Assembly (NCBI GenBank): GCA_027314515.1
Contig: DAHVAR010000030.1
Location: 1-64,000 of the forward strand
From: Actinomycetota bacterium
GTDB lineage: Bacteria; Actinomycetota; Actinomycetes; Streptosporangiales; Streptosporangiaceae
Length of the DNA stretch: 64,000 bases
Direction of reading: 5' to 3'
Part shown: in pieces, positions 7,920-16,306 of the stretch
Layout: every line of letters begins with the position of its first letter
How positions within the stretch are numbered: position 1 is the first letter of the stretch
Program-made: the position numbers and the translations under genes
The notes under the pieces: generated by a model
Database searches by the model: none
The model's input: only the letters and a program-made list of their open reading frames with translations
Told to the model about the DNA's origin: nothing

Positions 7920-8860
7920 TTATCATCGTCCCCGCTGCTGAGGTGTCCGCCGGACACTGCCATGAAACTTGCCGCGCCCCGGCCAAGCAGATCAGCGGCA
8001 ACCTGGCAGCCGATCACTTCGGCCTCGGCCAGGGTGCCGCTCGCACTGCCGCGAAGCGCCATCCCCCCATCGGCTGCCACGACCACGCCGCGCAGCCGAA
8101 GAACATCTGTGCCGGCAGCATATGCGCCGACCGGCGCGCTGCAGCCCGCCTGAAGCGCGCCGAGCAAAGTGCGTTCTGCCGTGGTCGCGGCCCGGCTTAC
8201 CGGATCATCGATCGTGCCGAGCAGCGCAACGAGATCTTCCCTGCCGTCACAGCACTCAACCGCGAGGGCGCCCTGGCCGGCCGCGGGCAGCATCTCGTCC
8301 GGATCGAAGACCTGAGAGACCGCATCGAGCCGGCCGATTCTGGCAAGGCCCGCGTGGGCTAGCACGACCGCGTCAAGCTCGCCGGTCTCTATCTTCGACA
8401 GCCTGGTGCCGGCGTTGCCGCGCACCGGCACGGGCTGGATGTCAGGACGCAGGATGAGCAGCTGGGCAGCGCGGCGCGGCGATCCGGTACCGATCCGCGC
8501 GCCGGCCGGCAGGTCGGCGAGCTTTGCGCCGTCCCTGGCGGCCAGGGCATCCCGCGGGTCGTCCCGGCCCGGAACCGCGGCCAGCACGATCTTGTCGGCG
8601 GGCCCGGTCGGCAGGTCCTTGAGCGAGTGGACGGCGAAGTCCACTTCCCCGGCCAGCAGGCTCGCCCGCAGCGAGCTGACGAAGACGCCGGTACCGCCAA
8701 TCTGGGTCAGCAGCTCGCGGCTGGTGTCACCAGCGGACTCGATGCCGACCAGCTCGATCTCGCGGCCTGTCTTCGCCGTGATCGCCGCACTGACCAGCAT
8801 GGACTGCGCAACTGCCATCGGACTGCGACGAGTGCCCAGGCGCAGCGGGCCGCGGTTCAT
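7916..8860 (-). CDS. hemC: Hydroxymethylbilane synthase (porphobilinogen deaminase)
   Basis: Polymerises four porphobilinogens into hydroxymethylbilane using a dipyrromethane cofactor. The 314-residue protein starts RLGTRRSPMAVAQS and has HSLKDLPT, GTGSPRRAAQL and PVRGNAGTRL, all family signatures. The cofactor-attaching cysteine is in LQAGCSAPVGAYA, about residue 240. It overlaps hemA upstream and hemD downstream by 4 bp each, so translation is coupled along the operon. Confidence 0.95.
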   Translation of the reverse strand: MNRGPLRLGTRRSPMAVAQSMLVSAAITAKTGREIELVGIESAGDTSRELLTQIGGTGVFVSSLRASLLAGEVDFAVHSLKDLPTGPADKIVLAAVPGRDDPRDALAARDGAKLADLPAGARIGTGSPRRAAQLLILRPDIQPVPVRGNAGTRLSKIETGELDAVVLAHAGLARIGRLDAVSQVFDPDEMLPAAGQGALAVECCDGREDLVALLGTIDDPVSRAATTAERTLLGALQAGCSAPVGAYAAGTDVLRLRGVVVAADGGMALRGSASGTLAEAEVIGCQVAADLLGRGAASFMAVSGGHLSSGDDDK

Positions 8861-10437
8861 CGGCTGTCCTCCTTGTTGGTCCGCTCGCCCCGCTCGCTCC
8901 GGTCGCTCTCCGCGGCGCCGGGCTGTGGCCAGCCGGCCAGCTGCGCGTCGGCCCGCGCGACAACCTGCATGGTCGCCGGATCCAGGTCGAAGAGCACGCG
9001 CAGCGCGTCCTCGTAGGTGTCCGCGCCGGGAGCGCCAGCTAGCTCTTTCACTCGCACGGTCGGACCATGGAGCAGCTTGTCGGTGACCCGGCGCATCGCC
9101 TTCGCCACCTCGTCCATCGCCGCCGCGTCCAGGTCACTGATCCGGCCGGCCAGCCTGGCCAGCTCGGCCTCCACGACGCTGGCCGCCTTGGCCCGCAGCG
9201 CGACCACGGTCGGGGACACCAGGGCAGCGCGGCTGGCAGACCGGTAAGCGGCGATCTCCTCCGCGATGATCCGCCTGACTTCGCCGACACCGCCATCGCC
9301 GGCACCGCCATCGCCGGCACCAACACTGCCGGCACCGCCATCGCCGGCCCCGTCCGCACCCGGCCGCAGAGCAGTCTGGTCCCCGGCAGCCAGCGTGGCC
9401 AGGTCGGTGAGCACTACGCCGGGCAGGCTGGCGACCGCAGGTTCCACGTCCCGCGGCATCGCCAGGTCGAGCAGGACCACTGGCGGCGGGCTCAGCGCGG
9501 CATCGCCTGCCGCCGACCGCTCCCAGTTCGCTGACCGGCGCAGCAGCGCGGCGCGCATCATGTCGGCCGTGATGACATGATCGGCTGCGCCGGTGCACGT
9601 CACCACCAGGTCAGCTGCCGCGATCAGGTCGGCCAGGCCGGACATGTCTGCCGCGCGCCCGCCCGCCGTCGCGGCCAGCCGCTCGGCCCGCTGCCTGGTC
9701 CGGTTGGCCACCACGATGCTGGCAGCACCCGCCCTGGCCACGCTGGCCACGGCCAGCCCGCTCATCGCACCGGCTCCGACGACGAGGACATCGAGGCCGG
9801 CCAGCGATGGCGGAGCACCGCCCGTTTCCCGTCCGGCTGCCGTCCCACTTCGGGCTGCCGTCCCACTTCGGGCTGCCGGGCCGGTTGCGGACGCCGGGCC
9901 GGTTCGCAGGTGCCTGGCCGCCATCTGCAAGCCGACGCTGACCAGGCTGGCACCGGTGTGCCCGACGCTGGTCTCCGACTGCGCGCGCTTGCCGGCCCGC
10001 AGCGCCAGCGAGCCGACCGCGCTGAGGGTCGGCCCGAGCGTGCCCCGTTCCCTGGCGATGCGCAGCGCCTGCCGCAACTGGCCAAGTATCTGGCTCTCGC
10101 CGATCACCATCGAGTCGAGCCCGCATGCCACTGTCAGAATGTGCTGCAGCGCCCGGTCCTCGTAGTGCACGTACAGGTACTGCGTCAGCTCGGCCTGCGG
10201 CACCTGCGAGTGACGGGACAGCAATTCGCAGATGGCAGCCACGGCGCCGTGGAACTTCTCGACCTCGGCGTAGATCTCGACCCGGTTGCAGGTGCTCAGC
10301 ACGAGCGCGCCTGCCACGTCATCAGCCCTGGACACGTCGTGCAGCAGCTTGTCCATGGCGTCGCCAACCAGCGCAACCCGCTCCAGCGTCGCGAGCGGCG
10401 CTCCCTTGTGGTTCAGTCCGACGACGAGAACACTCAT
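8857..10437 (-). CDS. hemA: Glutamyl-tRNA reductase
   Basis: Reduces glutamyl-tRNA(Glu) with NADPH to glutamate-1-semialdehyde, the committed step of the C5 heme pathway. The catalytic Cys is in STCNRVEIY (about residue 50), and GLDSMVIGESQILGQ and the NADPH-binding VVGAGAMSGLAV are present. At 526 residues it is longer than usual. The extra length lies in two Gly/Ala-rich inserts, about residues 180-205 (repeated ARSGTA) and 365-395 (repeated GDGGAG), encoded by short tandem DNA repeats near 9290-9355 and 9835-9875. It overlaps rex and hemC by 4 bp. Confidence 0.94.
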   Translation of the reverse strand: MSVLVVGLNHKGAPLATLERVALVGDAMDKLLHDVSRADDVAGALVLSTCNRVEIYAEVEKFHGAVAAICELLSRHSQVPQAELTQYLYVHYEDRALQHILTVACGLDSMVIGESQILGQLRQALRIARERGTLGPTLSAVGSLALRAGKRAQSETSVGHTGASLVSVGLQMAARHLRTGPASATGPAARSGTAARSGTAAGRETGGAPPSLAGLDVLVVGAGAMSGLAVASVARAGAASIVVANRTRQRAERLAATAGGRAADMSGLADLIAAADLVVTCTGAADHVITADMMRAALLRRSANWERSAAGDAALSPPPVVLLDLAMPRDVEPAVASLPGVVLTDLATLAAGDQTALRPGADGAGDGGAGSVGAGDGGAGDGGVGEVRRIIAEEIAAYRSASRAALVSPTVVALRAKAASVVEAELARLAGRISDLDAAAMDEVAKAMRRVTDKLLHGPTVRVKELAGAPGADTYEDALRVLFDLDPATMQVVARADAQLAGWPQPGAAESDRSERGERTNKEDSR

Positions 10438-11363
10438 GTTCCGACCGCCTGTGCCCCTGTCCGGTAGTTAGGTTCGGTTGTCTCGTAGTCAGGCCCGGCG
10501 TCCCCGGCGAGGGATCCCGCGGCCGCCAGCCCGGCAGCCACGTCCAGCCTCGCGCCGGCCTCCAGCCCGCCGGCGACCTCCATGCCCAGAGCTCCTCCCG
10601 GCACGCTGTCAAGCCGCCGCCGGGTTAGCGTCTCCTCCTGGCCGCCGTCCCCCTCGCGCGCGGCCGCTCCTCGCCGTTGCGCGTGGAAGGCGAGGATCTG
10701 CAATTCGATCGACAGGTCGACCTTACGCACATCGACGCCAGAAGGCACGTTGAGCACGACGGGCGCGAAGTTCAGGATGCTCGTGACCCCCGCCGCAACC
10801 AGTCGATTACAGACATTCTGCGCAACCGGGGCAGGGGTCGCGATGACTCCGATGGAGACGTCGAATCGCCTGATGACCTCCTCGATGTCGGCCGCGCTGC
10901 GCACCGTGTGCCGGGCGATGACCGTGCCGACGACCTCCGGGTCGGCGTCGACCAGGGCGGCGATCCGGAAGCCCCTGGAGGCGAAGCCGCCGTAGTTGGC
11001 CAGGGCCCGGCCGAGGTTACCGGCGCCGACGATCAGCACCGGCCAGTCCTGGGTCAGCCCTAGCTCGCGCGAGACCTGGTAAATCAGGTAGTCCACGTCG
11101 TAGCCGACACCGCGGGTGCCATAGGAGCCGAGATGGGACAGGTCCTTGCGCAGCTTTGCCGAGTTGACACCGGCGGCCGCGGCGAGTTCCTCGCTGGATA
11201 CGGTCGCCACGCTATGGTCGGCCAGCGCATACAGGGCCCTCAGGTACACCGGCAGCCGGGCGACAGTCGCATCCGGGATTCCGTGGCGTGGGCTGGCCAC
11301 ATCGCGAGCCCGGACCGGCCCGGCACGATCTGGCCGGCGGGCTGACGACGGGCGGCGAGACAT
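10434..11363 (-). CDS. rex: Redox-sensing transcriptional repressor Rex
   Basis: Rex senses the NADH/NAD+ ratio; NADH binding releases it from DNA. The 309-residue protein has an N-terminal winged helix (TVARLPVYLRALYAL, AAGVNSAKLRKDLSHLGSYG) and a Rossmann domain (LIVGAGNLGRALANYGGF, LVDADPEVVG). I chose the ATG at 11361-11363, with CAGGAG 9 nt upstream; a longer frame would start inside the Rex operator. The C-terminal 75 residues are a low-complexity tail absent from typical 210-250-residue Rex proteins. A rex-hemACD operon autoregulated by Rex is established in Streptomyces coelicolor, and the arrangement here is the same. Confidence 0.95.
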   Translation of the reverse strand: MSRRPSSARRPDRAGPVRARDVASPRHGIPDATVARLPVYLRALYALADHSVATVSSEELAAAAGVNSAKLRKDLSHLGSYGTRGVGYDVDYLIYQVSRELGLTQDWPVLIVGAGNLGRALANYGGFASRGFRIAALVDADPEVVGTVIARHTVRSAADIEEVIRRFDVSIGVIATPAPVAQNVCNRLVAAGVTSILNFAPVVLNVPSGVDVRKVDLSIELQILAFHAQRRGAAAREGDGGQEETLTRRRLDSVPGGALGMEVAGGLEAGARLDVAAGLAAAGSLAGDAGPDYETTEPNYRTGAQAVGT

Positions 11364-11441
11364 GCGCCGGTACTCCTGAGGACTCGACAGTGCAACGCAG
11401 CGGCCGGAAGCCGCCCGGATTCCGATGACCACGGTACGCCC

Positions 11442-11459
11442 TTGTGAACGTTTGCACAA
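11442..11459 (-). promoter_or_regulatory. Rex operator (ROP) upstream of rex-hem
   Basis: TTGTGAACGTTTGCACAA matches the Rex operator TTGTGAA-N4-TTCACAA with one mismatch. It lies about 80 bp upstream of the rex start codon, consistent with autoregulation of the rex-hemA-hemC-hemD(-hemB) operon. Confidence 0.85.
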
Positions 11460-11627
11460 AGTCGGTGCCGACCGGGCGAGCGGCCCCGGGCCGGCCAGCG
11501 CCGGCGGGCGCGGCCCCGGACCAAGGGGCCATGACCTGGGATGTCATGGCGATGCTCAGAGCGAGCGCCCGCCTGCTGACGGCCTGGTTGGACTCGGCTA
11601 CCTTTCCGGGTTCGGCTGATCGCACCC

Positions 11628-11682
11628 AAACTAGCACCGCATGCAACTCACATTGTACGTGAGTTGCGTGCTGTGCTAGTTT
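11628..11682. repeat. 55-bp near-perfect palindrome overlapping the promoter of the ATPase gene
   Basis: Outer arms AAACTAGCAC (11628-11637) and GTGCTAGTTT (11673-11682) are perfect. Inner arms GCAACTCAC (11643-11651) and GTGAGTTGC (11659-11667) are perfect around ATTGTAC. The five bases between outer and inner arms pair except for one mismatch and one G-T. The last six bases, TAGTTT (11677-11682), form a TANNNT -10 element six bases before the GTG at 11689. The palindrome therefore covers the core promoter and is probably an operator, although it could also form an RNA hairpin or be a mobile-element footprint. Confidence 0.75.
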
Positions 11683-11688
11683 AGAGAA

Positions 11689-13074
11689 GTGGACGGTTTC
11701 GTTGGGCGGGCTGAGGAACTCGCCGCGCTGGAAGCCTGGTGGAGTTCGAATGCCCCGAGGCCAGCCTTGGTGTGGGGGAGGCGGCGGGTCGGGAAGACTG
11801 CGCTGATTGAGAAGTTCGCGGAAGGGAAACGGGCCGTTTTCCACACCGCAGCTAGGCGACCCGAGGTGGACGAACTACGCGAACTGTCGTCGCGGATTGT
11901 CCCTGTCGCGCCAGGAGGCTTGCGCGACCTGGCAGTTCGTCCGTATGAGCGCTGGGAGGATCTGCTCGACGGGCTGGCAGAGTTCGCCAGGGAAGAACCG
12001 CTGCTCCTGGTGCTGGACGAGTTTCCCGAACTGATGCCGATGTCGCCGGCGCTTCCCGCCGTGCTGCGGGCATTCCTTGACCGGTCACGGGGCAGGACGC
12101 AGCTGCGGATCTTGATCTGCGGGTCATCGGTCCGGGTAATGGAAGCCATCCAGGACTACCGGGAGCCGCTGTACGGCAGGTTCGACGAGGCTCTGCTGCT
12201 GCACCCGTTCCGGCCGCATGAGGCGGCCGCCATGCTGCTCGACCTGTCACCTGCGGATCGTGCCCTGGCTTACGGGATCGTTGGGGGGATGCCGCAGTAC
12301 CTGTCGTGGTGGCGGCAGGACCGGAGCGTGCGGGAGAACCTGCGGTCGCTCGCATGCCGCCCCGGTTCCCTGCTGCTGACCGAAGGTGAGCGCGTGCTCG
12401 GTACAGAGATCGAGCAGGGGGACCGGCCGGCCGCCATCCTGTACGCGCTGGCTGCCGGTCGAACTCGGTACCAGGAGATCGAGGACGCGATCAAGGCCGA
12501 ACCCAGCCGCACTCTGGACCGCCTGATCAGAATGCGGCTGGTGCAACGACTGATTCCGGTCACCGAGGACCCTGCCCGCACCAAGCGCAAGATCTACCGG
12601 ATCGCCGACCAGTTCCTTGCCTTCTACCTCAGCGTCCTATCCCATTACCGGGGGGAGATCGACCGCGGCTTGGGCCGGTCCATCCTCGACGCGGTCATGA
12701 ACGATCTCGACGATCACATGGGAGCCTCATATGAAGAGGCGTTTCGCGAATACTTGCGGCGTATGGCGGACCTCGGCCAGCTTGGTCCCGGCATAGTGGC
12801 AGTAGGCCCATGGTGGCGCGAAGGCGGTCAGGGCCAGATTGACGCTGTCGTGCTCGCCCGTCATAACCGCAGTACCGCCCCTGTCTTGGTAGGCGAATCG
12901 AAGTGGGCCCGCGAGGTGAACGGCGCGCGGCTTGTGCACGAGCTGCGGTCCAAGGCCCAAAACGGACTAGCGGATCCCGCCGCCCTCCGCTATGCCATCT
13001 GCGCCCGCGAGGCCATCACCGCCCTGCCATCGGACGCAATAGGCGTCACCGCAAAGGACATCTTCAGTCCCTGA
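11689..13074 (+). CDS. Archaeal-type (ATPase_2) P-loop ATPase with C-terminal DUF234 nuclease-like domain
   Basis: A 461-residue protein. The N-terminal STAND-like ATPase has Walker A in VWGRRRVGKTALIEKF and Walker B in LLLVLDEFPEL, with a GSSVRVME sensor strand. A winged-helix linker follows. The C-terminal DUF234 region (about 330-461) keeps a PD-(D/E)XK-type core, GQIDAVVLA ... LVGESKWA. Such proteins occur in archaea and actinobacteria; their role is unknown and defence or stress functions are only suspected. The GTG start is predicted to be leaderless. A paralogue lies at 23357-24769. No partner gene is adjacent, and it looks inserted between the heme operon and the glutaredoxin gene. 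Confidence 0.8.
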   Translation: MDGFVGRAEELAALEAWWSSNAPRPALVWGRRRVGKTALIEKFAEGKRAVFHTAARRPEVDELRELSSRIVPVAPGGLRDLAVRPYERWEDLLDGLAEFAREEPLLLVLDEFPELMPMSPALPAVLRAFLDRSRGRTQLRILICGSSVRVMEAIQDYREPLYGRFDEALLLHPFRPHEAAAMLLDLSPADRALAYGIVGGMPQYLSWWRQDRSVRENLRSLACRPGSLLLTEGERVLGTEIEQGDRPAAILYALAAGRTRYQEIEDAIKAEPSRTLDRLIRMRLVQRLIPVTEDPARTKRKIYRIADQFLAFYLSVLSHYRGEIDRGLGRSILDAVMNDLDDHMGASYEEAFREYLRRMADLGQLGPGIVAVGPWWREGGQGQIDAVVLARHNRSTAPVLVGESKWAREVNGARLVHELRSKAQNGLADPAALRYAICAREAITALPSDAIGVTAKDIFSP

Positions 13075-13099
13075 CGGGTCCACCTGCCCGGCAGGACAT

Positions 13100-13121
13100 G
13101 CATAAGTCTCAAGGATCATGG
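13100..13121. repeat. Second copy of the 22-bp dispersed repeat
   Basis: GCATAAGTCTCAAGGATCATGG is identical to 5091-5112. It covers the stop codon of the glutaredoxin-like gene and the end of the ATPase transcript, and here the inverted partner arm is missing. Confidence 0.6.
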
Positions 13122-13372
13122 AACGGCTGGCGCAGGGCTGACCTGAGCCGGTCCTCGCTGACCCGCCAGAAGTCGTGCTGGACGCCATCGACGAAGGTGA
13201 CCGGGATCATCTCCGAGTAGCGCGCCAGGTCATCGGCCGACTGATCGATGTCCCGCTCCTCCCAGCCGACGCCGAGTTCGGCGGCCACTTTGGCGATGAC
13301 CGACCGGGCGTCGTCGCACAGATGACAGCCCGGGCGGGACACCAGCGTGATGCGAACCGCGGGCACGGTCAC
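13109..13372 (-). CDS. Glutaredoxin-like protein (DUF836)
   Basis: An 87-residue thioredoxin-fold protein with SRPGCHLCDDAR (CxxC redox motif near residues 16-19), the cis-Pro strand EMIPVTFVDG and a C-terminal helix. It is the counterpart of M. tuberculosis Rv0508, which also sits next to hemA. It probably works as a small cytosolic thiol-disulfide protein; the partner is unknown. It overlaps the upstream membrane-ABM gene by 4 bp. Confidence 0.85.
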   Translation of the reverse strand: MTVPAVRITLVSRPGCHLCDDARSVIAKVAAELGVGWEERDIDQSADDLARYSEMIPVTFVDGVQHDFWRVSEDRLRSALRQPFHDP

Positions 13373-15105
13373 CGGAACTCGCGCCTGTCGGTCCCGGCCT
13401 GGCCCGAGGTCCGCCCGTAGTCACGCAGGAAGTCGGGGCGCTCGAAGCCGGAGGTGTCGTAGCCGGGCTCGCCGAACAGATCCGCTACCGACGGGAACGG
13501 CGACACCTTGGCCTGCTGCAAGCCAAGTTCGATGACGTTGGTGGCGAGCACGAACGGGCGCCGGTCGGCGTCGAACTGCCTGACGTAGGGCTGCTCGCGG
13601 TGATGCTGGTAGGCCGCCCGGTCGCGGTAGACCTCATACAGGATGCGCTGCATGGGCGCAGACGGGACCGCATGCACGATGAAGGCCAGCGTGTCCGGTT
13701 CACGGCTGCGCACCTGTTCCACGACCCGCTCGGTCAGCTGGTCGAACTCCTCGACGCGATCTTCGATCAGTGTGTAGATCGCAATCTGGCCGAACATCTC
13801 AGCCGCGCCAGCCTCGGCGCCGGCCCGCGGCCGCGCGGCCGGCAGACCGTCCAGCCCCGCGCCCTGCTCGTACTGCCGCCGGCTGTCCGGCGCCTGGACG
13901 CCGGACCGGTGGTCCAGCCCATCGCGATCAGCCAGGCGGGAAGCACCTGCGGCAAGGCCCCCGCCGGCAAGATCCGCCGCAGCGAAGTCCCCGGTGGCGA
14001 ACTCGCCTGAACCGAAGTCCTCGTGCGCCCTGCCGCCGTTGCCCGCAGCACCGGCGGTGTAATCCCCCGGCGTGAAATCACCTGTCGCGAAGTCCCCGGC
14101 GGCAAGGCCAGGCGCCGGGTAACCATCCCGGCGCTCGTCCTGGTCCTCGTCGCGGAACCAGCGGTCGCGGCTGCCGCCACGCCCCTGCCGGTCATCCTGC
14201 CAGCCGTAGCCGTCAGCCTCGCGGTCTGTGCCGCGCCCGTTCCAGGCACCGCCCCGGCCAGGCTGGTCCGGCCGGTAGAGATCGTCGTCCCGGTAGGCGT
14301 TCCCGTTGCCCCAGTCGCCCCGGTCGCCCCGGTCGCCCGCATCGCGGCCGCCGGGGCCATCGGCGGCGCGCCGCATCGCCCCGGCGCCGGCGTTCCTGCC
14401 GTGCAGCACGGCCAACCGCACCCGACCAGCCCGGTCCGCGGCCAGCCAGCCGAGAACCGCGGCAGCCACGCAGGCCAGCGCGAAAACAGAGCCGATCGGC
14501 ACGTGGATCCTGGCGAGATAGGTGGTGAGCTGCGCCAGGCACGGATAGGCCAGCGCCACAGCCGCGGCGAAGCCGAACAGCTCGGCGCGGAGCACCGCGT
14601 TCCAGTTCGGCTGGCTGGACCGGGACAGCACCGTTCCGGTGGCGATGATCGCGATCAGCAGCGTCAGCGGCCCGACCCCGAACATCAGCACGTAGTTGGG
14701 CGGCAGCTGGTAGAAGACCGACGGGGCGGGCCAGGCCTTGGTGAAAGTCGCCGGGCTGAGCGTGTCCGTCGCGAGGACCACGAGGGCCACCAGCCCGAGG
14801 GCGGAGATATACAGCCGCGCGCAGAACCGCACGGCCGTGCGGCGCGCCGCCAGCTCGGACAGGGCCAGCACCGCGCCCAGCGGCGCGATCACCTGACCGC
14901 CCAGTTCCATTCCGCGGAAGATGGCCGAGTCAAAGCCGGTGAGGTAGCCGAGCGCCTGGCATCCCAGGCTGACCAGCAACCCGAGCAAGGCAACGGCCCA
15001 GGCGATCAAGTCGCCACGAGGCTGGCGGAAGCAGCGTGCCAGCAGCACGCCGCCACCGACCGCAGCCAGGATGGCGCCGATGCCTGAGACTACCGATGAA
15101 ATCAT
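13369..15105 (-). CDS. Polytopic membrane protein with repeat linker and C-terminal ABM (monooxygenase-like) domain
   Basis: A 578-residue protein in three parts. Residues 1-240 hold about seven hydrophobic spans. Residues 245-440 are a Gly/Asp/Arg-rich disordered linker with GDFATGDFTPGDYTAG and GSGEFATGDFAAADL, a five-residue periodicity like a short pentapeptide repeat. Residues about 450-555 resemble an antibiotic-biosynthesis-monooxygenase (ABM) dimeric alpha-beta barrel (IYTLIEDRVEEFDQLTERVV ... RILYEVYRDRAAYQHHREQPY). The ABM part may be a cytosolic small-molecule or heme-related module. The role is unknown; position beside glutaredoxin and heme genes hints at redox or heme handling. 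Confidence 0.65.
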   Translation of the reverse strand: MISSVVSGIGAILAAVGGGVLLARCFRQPRGDLIAWAVALLGLLVSLGCQALGYLTGFDSAIFRGMELGGQVIAPLGAVLALSELAARRTAVRFCARLYISALGLVALVVLATDTLSPATFTKAWPAPSVFYQLPPNYVLMFGVGPLTLLIAIIATGTVLSRSSQPNWNAVLRAELFGFAAAVALAYPCLAQLTTYLARIHVPIGSVFALACVAAAVLGWLAADRAGRVRLAVLHGRNAGAGAMRRAADGPGGRDAGDRGDRGDWGNGNAYRDDDLYRPDQPGRGGAWNGRGTDREADGYGWQDDRQGRGGSRDRWFRDEDQDERRDGYPAPGLAAGDFATGDFTPGDYTAGAAGNGGRAHEDFGSGEFATGDFAAADLAGGGLAAGASRLADRDGLDHRSGVQAPDSRRQYEQGAGLDGLPAARPRAGAEAGAAEMFGQIAIYTLIEDRVEEFDQLTERVVEQVRSREPDTLAFIVHAVPSAPMQRILYEVYRDRAAYQHHREQPYVRQFDADRRPFVLATNVIELGLQQAKVSPFPSVADLFGEPGYDTSGFERPDFLRDYGRTSGQAGTDRREFR

Positions 15106-15333
15106 TGCTGCCTATCGTGCACGACCCGGGGCAATGATGCGACCAAAGGGCGGCCCGGGACTGCCCGCTTGCCAGGGAGCGATCCGGTAATCGCGCCTCT
15201 GACATCCTAGATCCGGTTTATGGTAACCGGCCGGTGACGCCTAGGCACCCGATGGGCGGCGGCTTAACGACGGTCTCGATCACCGCCCGCCGGGCCAGCC
15301 GGGAACGGTCCGGCCGCAGGTAGGCTCAACCTT

Positions 15334-16263
15334 ATGAGCGGTGACTTCGGCCACGGCGGCGGCACCGGCGCCGTCAGGTCTGGCGCCATGACCCGGTTTG
15401 CCAGGGTCTGGAAGAGCCCGGAGACCGTGGCGGGTGAAGCGTCCGCTGCCGCAGCCGACGTTGATCTCGCGCCGCCCGTCCCTGACCCGGCTGCCGCCGC
15501 GTTCTTCGATGTCGACAACACCCTGATGCGCGGGGCGTCAATCTATTACTTCGCCCGCGGGTTGGCCGCCCGCAAGATGTTCGGCCCGCGGGACCTGACC
15601 CGGCTGGCCTGGAGCCAGATCTCCTTCCGGTTGCGGGGGATGGAGAACGCCGACCACATCGACGCGGCGCGAGAGGCTGCGCTGGCATTCGTAGCCGGCC
15701 TGCGGGTGGACGACATCGCGGGGCTCGGCGAGGAGATCTACGAGGAAACCATGGCCGACCGGATCTGGGCAGGCGCGCGGGAGCTCACCCAGCAGCACCT
15801 GCGCGCCGGGCAGCGAGTCTGGCTGGTCACTGCGACACCGGTCGAGCTGGCGAGCATCCTGGCCAAGCGCCTCGGGCTCACCGGCGCCCTCGGTACCGTC
15901 GCGGAAACCGCCGACGGGCGGTACACCGGGCGGCTGGTGGGCGGCCTGCTGCACGGTCAGGCCAAGGCAGCGGCTATCAAGGCCCTGGCCGAACGGGAGG
16001 GCCTCGACCTCGCCCAGTGCAGCGCTTACAGCGACTCGGCGAACGACCTGCCGATGCTCGAGCTAGTCGGTTATCCCAGCGTGGTCAATCCCGACGCGTG
16101 CCTGCTGCGCGAAGCACGGAGCAGGCACTGGCCGGTGCATGACTTCCGGTCGGGCCGGCGGGCGACGCTGCTCGCGCTCCCGGTGGCCGGAGCCGGCGCC
16201 GTCGCCGTCGCGGGCGGCATGGCAGCCGGTATCGCGCTCAGGCGACGGCGCGCGGGCGGCTAG
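15334..16263 (+). CDS. HAD-IB family phosphatase (SerB-like) with C-terminal membrane anchor
   Basis: A 309-residue HAD hydrolase. Motif I is FFDVDNTLM (nucleophile Asp, DxDxT variant DVDNT), motif II lies in VWLVTATPVEL, and motif III/IV is SAYSDSANDLPML. The C-terminal end, VAGAGAVAVAGGMAAGIALRRRR, is one hydrophobic helix followed by arginines. This is the counterpart of mycobacterial serB1 (Rv0505c), assigned as a phosphoserine phosphatase-like enzyme; the true substrate may be a phospholipid-linked or other phosphomonoester. The ATG is preceded by TAGGCT, compatible with a leaderless start. Confidence 0.82.
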   Translation: MSGDFGHGGGTGAVRSGAMTRFARVWKSPETVAGEASAAAADVDLAPPVPDPAAAAFFDVDNTLMRGASIYYFARGLAARKMFGPRDLTRLAWSQISFRLRGMENADHIDAAREAALAFVAGLRVDDIAGLGEEIYEETMADRIWAGARELTQQHLRAGQRVWLVTATPVELASILAKRLGLTGALGTVAETADGRYTGRLVGGLLHGQAKAAAIKALAEREGLDLAQCSAYSDSANDLPMLELVGYPSVVNPDACLLREARSRHWPVHDFRSGRRATLLALPVAGAGAVAVAGGMAAGIALRRRRAGG

Positions 16264-16306
16264 CCGGCACCACAGCTAGCCGGCACCGCTGCCGTGAAGG
16301 CGGGCC

